From: Bacteroidia bacterium
GTDB taxonomy: Bacteria; Bacteroidota; Bacteroidia; Bacteroidales; UBA12481
Direction of reading: 5' to 3'
NCBI GenBank assembly: GCA_026391235.1
Contig: JAPLDV010000629.1
Span: forward strand, 1 to 6,898
DNA length: 6,898 nucleotides
Below, in pieces: positions 1 to 3,639 of this stretch; position 1 is the first letter of the stretch, and each line of letters opens with the position of its first letter. The notes under the pieces are model-generated. The model worked only from the letters and a program-made list of their open reading frames with translations. It searched no databases and had not been told where the DNA came from. Position numbers and translations under genes: made by a program.

Positions 1-188
1 AATTTGAGGCCATTTTTGCCAGATTTCAGCAGGCCGATGACTCCACGTCACGCCATTACGGCGGAACCGGTCTCGGTCTGCCTATTTCCAAAGCCTATGT
101 TGAACTGATGGGAGGACGTATCTGGTTAAAATCACAAGTGGGTGCCGGCACTCAATTCTATTTCACGATCCCGTATAAGCCGGCATAG
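1..188 (+). CDS. Sensor histidine kinase, C-terminal end (5' partial)
   Basis: The frame starting at base 3 is open from the window edge to a TAG at 186-188 and gives 61 residues. They match the end of a HATPase_c domain: an F-box-like segment ([10 protein letters not shown], about residues 5-14 of the fragment), then the G2 ATP-lid motif [11 protein letters not shown] (about 20-30), then the closing strands with [17 protein letters not shown]. This domain binds ATP and phosphorylates the conserved His of the kinase, which then passes the phosphate to a response regulator. The protein ends 11 residues after the GAGTQ turn, so no receiver or output domain follows the kinase core. Sensor and dimerisation domains lie outside the window, so the signal cannot be inferred. 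It converges on the sugar transporter at 261-1619, with only a 7-bp repeat array between the two stop codons. Confidence 0.93.
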   Translation, partial: FEAIFARFQQADDSTSRHYGGTGLGLPISKAYVELMGGRIWLKSQVGAGTQFYFTIPYKPA

Positions 189-192
189 TACG

Positions 193-255
193 GATACCCG
201 ATACCCGATACCCGATCCCCGATCCCCGATACCTGATCCCTGATACCCGATACCT
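193..255 (+). repeat. 7-bp tandem repeat array (GATACCC), 9 units
   Basis: Nine uninterrupted 7-bp units read in order GATACCC x3, GATCCCC x2, GATACCT, GATCCCT, GATACCC, GATACCT. Variation falls only at the 4th and 7th bases, so GAT-CC is invariant. The array fills nearly all of the 72-bp gap between the histidine kinase stop (188) and the transporter stop (261), and lies 5 bp past the transporter stop. Read from the transporter strand the unit is GGGTATC, the same word and orientation found after the protease gene at 6433-6481. No hairpin terminator is visible here. Its role is unknown; it resembles the heptameric short tandem repeats (STRR) described in cyanobacteria only in form. Confidence 0.95.
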
Positions 256-260
256 TTGAA

Positions 261-1619
261 TTACGCCTTCTTCGTCCGGCCAATCTTATGGCCCCAGAAA
301 GCGTAATATAAAATGAACAGGTAGCATGGTATCACCATCAAATAGGCTTGATGGCGACCCCCATAGACAACCTGGCGTTGGACTTCGGTAGATAATTGTT
401 TAAAATTGTCAATAGCCTGGGGACCGAGCAGATCGGCAAGCTTACCGTATAATAATGGCAGCAGTGCACAGCCAGCAATGCACATCACCAATAAGGCGGA
501 AGCAATCTTCGTGAATTTTCCCAACCCTTCCAAAGCCAGCGGCCAGATGGCCGGCCACATAATGGCATTGGCAAAACCAAGGAAAGCAATAAGAAATACC
601 GAAACATTCCCATTAATCAGAAATGCTGATAATCCCAGAACGATACCTAAAATGGCAGAAATTCCCAAGGCCTTTGATTGTGAGAGAGTCCGGGGTATGG
701 TTATGATCCCGATAATATATCCCACAACCATTGCAAACATGGTAAGAGAAGCAAAGAATTTAGCATTTACAAGTGGGTACCCGGCTGATTTGGCATAGTT
801 TATAACGGTGTCGGCAGCAATAACCTCGCATCCCGTGTAGAGGAATAGCGTGATAAGGCCCAAGGCGAAAAACGGATATTGAAGAACATATTTTTTTGGC
901 GCAACGCCTTCGTTCACATGCTGATCAGCATTGTCGGTGTCAATATTTTGCAAGGGTGATTTTTTGACTAAAAATGCCAATACAACAAGAATAATAGCCA
1001 TGATAATATAGGGAACAATAACACGACCGGCCATCTCATTCAGGATAGTGGCTTTTTCATTTAAGTCCGTCATAGTGGCTACCTTGGTTACAATACCGTC
1101 GGCCCCTTCCAGAACCACGAATCCAAGGATGAGCGGACTCAGGATACCGGCGGTTTTATTGCAGATACCCATGATGCTGATCCGTTTGGCAGCGCTTTCT
1201 ATCGGGCCGAGGATGGTTACGAAAGGATTAGATGCGGTTTGCAGCAACGAGAGACCGGCACCCTGTACAAACAAACCGGTCAGGAATAAACCAAAGGAAC
1301 GTGCTTGTCCGGCCGGTATGAAAATAAGACTGCCGATGGCCATAACGAACAAACCAAGAGCCATCCCGTTTTTAAATCCGGTTTTATGCAATATCCAGGA
1401 ACTCGGAATCGCCAGAAAAAAGTAAGAAATGTAAAAGGCAAATGTTACGAAATAGGCCTGGAAGTCAGTTAATTCACAGGCTATTTTTAAGAAAGGAATC
1501 AATGTGGCATTCAGCCACGTCACAAATCCGAAAATAAAAAACAGAGCGCCAATGATAATGATTGAAGTAGCATACGAGTTTTTTTGCCCGTTTGCCGGTA
1601 CTGTTGCCGTTGTTGCCAT
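261..1619 (-). CDS. gluP: Sugar:H+ symporter, GluP/FucP (FHS) family of MFS
   Basis: A 452-residue inner-membrane permease with the hydrophobic pattern of a 12-helix MFS protein: the first helix is about residues 17-43, a hydrophilic central loop is at about 219-243 between the two six-helix halves, and the last helix is about 425-442. Family landmarks are TWLNATLIPFLK (34-45), PSSWILHKTGFKNG (72-85), LQTASNPF (126-133) and LGPIESAAKRISIMGICNK (137-155). These fit the glucose/galactose transporter GluP and related N-acetylglucosamine permeases better than true fucose permease, because the FucP glutamate before the TAANPF-like motif is Gln127 here (alignment by eye). Proton-coupled uptake of a hexose or amino sugar is the likely role; the substrate is not determined, and the symbol denotes the subfamily. 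The length is usual for the family. The ATG at 1619 has no Shine-Dalgarno sequence, which is normal in Bacteroidota. No sugar kinase or glycosidase is adjacent to narrow the substrate. Confidence 0.93.
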   Translation of the reverse strand: MATTATVPANGQKNSYATSIIIIGALFFIFGFVTWLNATLIPFLKIACELTDFQAYFVTFAFYISYFFLAIPSSWILHKTGFKNGMALGLFVMAIGSLIFIPAGQARSFGLFLTGLFVQGAGLSLLQTASNPFVTILGPIESAAKRISIMGICNKTAGILSPLILGFVVLEGADGIVTKVATMTDLNEKATILNEMAGRVIVPYIIMAIILVVLAFLVKKSPLQNIDTDNADQHVNEGVAPKKYVLQYPFFALGLITLFLYTGCEVIAADTVINYAKSAGYPLVNAKFFASLTMFAMVVGYIIGIITIPRTLSQSKALGISAILGIVLGLSAFLINGNVSVFLIAFLGFANAIMWPAIWPLALEGLGKFTKIASALLVMCIAGCALLPLLYGKLADLLGPQAIDNFKQLSTEVQRQVVYGGRHQAYLMVIPCYLFILYYAFWGHKIGRTKKA

Positions 1620-1650
1620 ATTGGTTTAGTCTGGTAAATTAATTTGGTGC

Positions 1651-1658
1651 GAAAGATA
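1651..1658 (-). promoter_or_regulatory. Candidate -7 box of the sugar transporter promoter
   Basis: On the minus strand this reads TATCTTTC, matching 7 of 8 positions of the Bacteroidota -7 consensus TAnnTTTG, 32 bp before the ATG. The identical octamer lies 31 bp before the ATG of the neighbouring minus-strand gene (2806-2813), which supports both. No clear -33 TTG is seen; its expected position falls in the first unit of the 9-bp array at 1676. Confidence 0.38.
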
Positions 1659-1660
1659 TT

Positions 1661-1800
1661 AAAAATTGGTCTAATCGTTAAGAACGTTAAGAACGTTAAG
1701 AACGTTAAGAACGTGAAGAACGTTAAGAACGTGAAGAACGTTAAGAACGTGAAGAACGTGAAGAACCAATCTTAACGATTCTTAACGATTCTTTACCCTC
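1661..1800 (-). terminator. Possible structured 3' region / terminator of the 1801-2775 gene
   Basis: Transcription leaving the minus-strand gene first copies GTTAAGAATC words (1800-1771) and then the complement of the 9-bp array, with words TTCTTAACG and TTCTTCACG. The two sets can pair over 8-9 bp stretches in several alternative registers. The transcript then runs into five T residues (1665-1661), just before the transporter promoter. This could stop read-through into the transporter gene. The pairing is by eye, is A/T-rich and has no single dominant stem, so confidence is low. Confidence 0.3.
1676..1765 (+). repeat. 9-bp tandem repeat array (CGTTAAGAA / CGTGAAGAA), 10 units
   Basis: Ten perfect-length 9-bp units run without interruption. 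Two unit types differ only at the 4th base: T-type CGTTAAGAA and G-type CGTGAAGAA, in the order T T T T G T G T G G. It lies in the 181-bp gap between the two minus-strand genes, upstream of the sugar transporter. The near-perfect unit identity indicates recent expansion by slippage or unequal recombination. In one forward frame the T-type unit contains TAA, and I see no coding function. The number of units may vary between strains, and the array reaches to 18 bp from the candidate transporter -7 box. Confidence 0.95.
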
Positions 1801-1819
1801 TTAACGATTCTTAACCCTC
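1772..1819 (-). repeat. 19-bp duplication carrying the stop codon of the 1801-2775 gene
   Basis: Bases 1801-1819 and 1782-1800 are adjacent copies of one 19-bp sequence (TTAACGATTCTTAACCCTC on the plus strand) with a single mismatch at position 13 (A versus T). A partial third copy of the first 10 bases lies at 1772-1781. The copy at 1801-1819 encodes the end of the gene, with the last codons VKNR and the TAA. The repeat word on the coding strand, GTTAAGAATC, is a 10-bp relative of the 9-bp unit in the adjacent array but on the other strand, so the two arrays face each other as an imperfect inverted repeat. Confidence 0.85.
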
Positions 1820-2775
1820 TTCAACAATCTCCATACCAGCATGGTTACCCACGGTGAGGCCTCCTTCTTCTGCCCGAATTCCCAGTCGCTCCATGCTTTC
1901 CAAACCGATTCAGGAATATATTTTCCTTCAGGAGTGGTCTTGGATTCGATAACCTCCAGCATCTGAATAAACCGCTTATCCTGGTGTGCAAATGGGAAGC
2001 AGGAAAGCGTGTCGGCAACATGCAGAATATCGAACCAGATCAGTGGGGCTTTGAGTTTCCGGAAATCTGTGCCCATAAAGAACATGTATGGGTGCCGTGT
2101 CAGGCTGTTTTCCCAGATACTTAGCATAGATTCAACTGAATCCTTAGCCATTTTGGAGTTTCGGAGATCATCATATAAGCTCATTAATTCCAGCATGATA
2201 AGTGTGGCATACGGGCAGGGATCCTCTTTGCGGCCCGGACCCCTGAATTTGCCGAGTTCTTTGGAAACCACGCAGGGAAACCCATTGTCGCGCCCCAAAC
2301 CCAGCAGGTAATCCCTTGCCTTCAGAACCTTTTCATGATCCCGGAGCCCGAGTTTCGCCAGGGCATATACGGTCCGGGGGGCATCGCAAAGTGCCCAGGC
2401 AGGGGAGTCTTTCCCGGTACCGCCAAAATGCACGGGTATATTCATGATAACCCCGAACGGTCCTTCATCGGAATCTAGGCCGAGTATTTTTTCGATTACC
2501 TGCGGAAGGGTTTCCTCTGCATGCGTAATTCCAAGATCAGCTATAAAGGGTAAAAGATGAAAGAATTGCCCAGCACTCTTGTGACTGTTTATCACAGGTC
2601 CCGGCCAGTCAAGCAGATTTTCCAATATCGTTCTTACCTTCGGATTTTTAATCATCCTCTCCCTGGCAATTTGAACTTCAGGCTCGTCCTGCAACTGTCC
2701 TAGCAAATCCAGCCGGGTCCGGTACTCCGTCCAGGGATCGCTTCCTAATAACCAGTCGATTGGCGGTGTATTCAT
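1801..2775 (-). CDS. Uncharacterised protein, likely alpha/alpha-toroid (prenyltransferase/squalene cyclase-like)
   Basis: A 324-residue protein with no signal peptide or membrane segment, so probably cytoplasmic. I do not recognise a characterised homologue. It is largely helical, with aromatic-rich segments resembling uncharacterised proteins that carry prenyltransferase/squalene-oxidase-type repeats: WLLGSDPWTEYRTRLDLLG (8-26), WALCDAPRTVYALAKLGL (127-144), NGFPCVVS (164-171), FRGPGRKEDPCPYATLIML (177-195), FFMGTDFRKLKAPLIWFDI (232-250) and WSDWEFGQKKEASPW (295-309). Cys130, Cys168 and Cys187, with Asp131 and His252, are candidate metal or active-site residues, but that is inference. It is transcribed away from blc and upstream of the sugar transporter, with a 181-bp gap full of repeats, so an operon with the transporter is doubtful. 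The start ATG at 2775 has no better in-frame alternative, and the candidate -7 box lies 31 bp upstream. The final four codons and stop lie in a duplicated repeat. Confidence 0.85.
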   Translation of the reverse strand: MNTPPIDWLLGSDPWTEYRTRLDLLGQLQDEPEVQIARERMIKNPKVRTILENLLDWPGPVINSHKSAGQFFHLLPFIADLGITHAEETLPQVIEKILGLDSDEGPFGVIMNIPVHFGGTGKDSPAWALCDAPRTVYALAKLGLRDHEKVLKARDYLLGLGRDNGFPCVVSKELGKFRGPGRKEDPCPYATLIMLELMSLYDDLRNSKMAKDSVESMLSIWENSLTRHPYMFFMGTDFRKLKAPLIWFDILHVADTLSCFPFAHQDKRFIQMLEVIESKTTPEGKYIPESVWKAWSDWEFGQKKEASPWVTMLVWRLLKRVKNR

Positions 2776-2805
2776 TATCAGTAAATTGTATTAATATTCT
2801 TCCCA

Positions 2806-2813
2806 GAAAGATA
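2806..2813 (-). promoter_or_regulatory. Candidate -7 box for the 1801-2775 gene
   Basis: The minus strand reads TATCTTTC, 7 of 8 matches to TAnnTTTG, 31 bp before the ATG at 2775. The same octamer stands at almost the same distance from the transporter start (1651-1658). A -33 TTG is not evident. Confidence 0.38.
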
Positions 2814-2814
2814 C

Positions 2815-2837
2815 GAATTATCCCACTTCTATAATTC
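2815..2837. promoter_or_regulatory. Inverted repeat, possible operator in the divergent promoter region
   Basis: GAATTAT (2815-2821) and ATAATTC (2831-2837) are perfect 7-bp inverted copies separated by 9 bp. They lie 1 bp upstream of the candidate -7 box of the minus-strand gene, where a repressor or activator could act on the divergent pair (the 1801-2775 gene and blc). The arms are A/T-rich and short, so chance is a real alternative. Confidence 0.3.
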
Positions 2838-2935
2838 TGTCATCACGTTGGGATTGTTTAACGATCAAACTGAAACATCTTCAGAATTTTTAAAAAGTCC
2901 GTAAAGCTGTAATGATGATAGAAGGTTAAGTTTGC

Positions 2936-2943
2936 TAAATTTG
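2936..2943 (+). promoter_or_regulatory. Candidate -7 box of the blc promoter
   Basis: TAAATTTG fits the Bacteroidota -7 consensus TAnnTTTG at all fixed positions and ends 20 bp before the blc ATG, implying a leader of roughly 14 nt. A matching -33 TTTG at 19-21 bp spacing is not seen. Confidence 0.45.
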
Positions 2944-2963
2944 TACGATATCAGAAGCCTATT

Positions 2964-3500
2964 ATGAAAAGACCAATTCTCATCTCGTTGCTTTTCGCCT
3001 GCCTGGTAACCAATTGCCAAACCCAAACAACCAATACCATGATTGATAAGTCCACAGTAAACAGTGTCGATCTGAATCGCTATCTGGGAAAATGGTATGA
3101 AATCGCCCGTTTCGACCACTCATTCGAGAAAGGTCTTGTGGGCGTTACCGCAACCTACTCCCTCCGCACCGACGGGAAAATAAAGGTTTTGAATGAGGGA
3201 TATAAGGACACTTTGAACGGCAAACACAAAGTGGCTGTTGGCAAGGCGAAAATTGCTAATCCTAAGGATCTTTCGAAACTAAAAGTCTCCTTTTTTCTTA
3301 ATTTTTATGCCGATTACCTGATTATGGAACTTGACCAGGTGAATTATCAGTATGCATTGATTGGCAGCAAATCGGCTAATTTTCTTTGGATATTGAGCCG
3401 GACTCCCTCTCTGCATGATAGCGTTTATAATATGCTGTTAGAGAAAGCTAACAAGCGGGGTTATGATATCAATGCTCTAATAAAAGTTCCTCAACTTTGA
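2964..3500 (+). CDS. blc: Outer-membrane lipocalin Blc (lipoprotein)
   Basis: A 178-residue bacterial lipocalin that closely follows E. coli Blc in layout. After a lipoprotein signal it has VDLNRYLGKWYEIARFDHSF (35-54), which holds the lipocalin GxW signature (G42, W44), then VTATYSL (61-67), KVSFF (107-111), ADYLIMELD (116-124) and the final signature LWILSRTP (141-148). The family forms an eight-stranded beta-barrel that binds fatty acids or lysophospholipids and is anchored to the outer membrane, with a proposed role in envelope lipid repair under stress. The signal has two possible lipidated cysteines: Cys13 (LFAC) and Cys18 (VTNC). Cys18 leaves a more usual hydrophobic core, although Asn before the cysteine is uncommon. 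It is divergent from the 1801-2775 gene and is followed by its own candidate terminator, so it is probably a single-gene unit. Confidence 0.95.
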   Translation: MKRPILISLLFACLVTNCQTQTTNTMIDKSTVNSVDLNRYLGKWYEIARFDHSFEKGLVGVTATYSLRTDGKIKVLNEGYKDTLNGKHKVAVGKAKIANPKDLSKLKVSFFLNFYADYLIMELDQVNYQYALIGSKSANFLWILSRTPSLHDSVYNMLLEKANKRGYDINALIKVPQL

Positions 3501-3535
3501 TTGTTTCACCAGCCTATCATAAAGAATCATTTTTT
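3498..3535 (+). terminator. Candidate intrinsic terminator of blc
   Basis: TGATTGTTT (3498-3506) can pair with AAAGAATCA (3521-3529), 8 pairs with one central G-G mismatch and a 14-nt loop, followed at once by six T residues (3530-3535). The stem begins at the TGA stop codon of blc. It is A/T-rich and so only moderately stable. Confidence 0.42.
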
Positions 3536-3537
3536 CT

Positions 3538-3639
3538 TACTGTTCAGGTATCTTTTAGACATTGCATCAAAAAAACAATACCACCTGAAAAGTTACCATG
3601 TTTTTAAACCAAAATAATCAATTATGAACCTGAAAAGTT
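3538..3639 (+). repeat. Three 12-bp words at 45-bp spacing around the protease promoter and start
   Basis: ACCTGAAAAGTT occurs perfectly at 3583-3594 and again at 3628-3639, the latter covering codons 2-6 of the protease gene. A third copy, inverted and with 10 of 12 matches, lies at 3538-3549. The start-to-start distance is exactly 45 bp both times. The inverted copy touches the candidate -7 box at 3549. It could be a binding-site array (45 bp is about four helical turns) or an accident, since one copy is constrained by coding sequence. Confidence 0.55.
3549..3556 (+). promoter_or_regulatory. Candidate -7 box of the M16 protease promoter
   Basis: TATCTTTT matches TAnnTTTG at 7 of 8 positions and shares its first seven bases with the boxes proposed for the two minus-strand genes. 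It would give a leader of about 60 nt before the ATG at 3624. No clear -33 element is visible. Confidence 0.35.

Noticed and set aside
406..798. 130-codon plus-strand open frame
   Set aside because: Antisense to the sugar transporter; its composition is the mirror of a hydrophobic membrane protein, with no domain.
1048..1425. 125-codon plus-strand open frame
   Set aside because: Antisense to the sugar transporter, with no recognisable motif.
1676..1819. CRISPR array
   Set aside because: Repeats are 9-19 bp and directly adjacent, with no spacers and no cas genes.
2870..2884. CTGAA-N5-TTCAG hairpin upstream of blc
   Set aside because: Only 5 bp per arm, no T run after it, and no relation to the promoter spacing; likely chance.
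2865..3119. 84-codon minus-strand open frame over the start of blc
   Set aside because: Covers the blc promoter and signal peptide in antisense; blc has a clear family match, and this frame has none.
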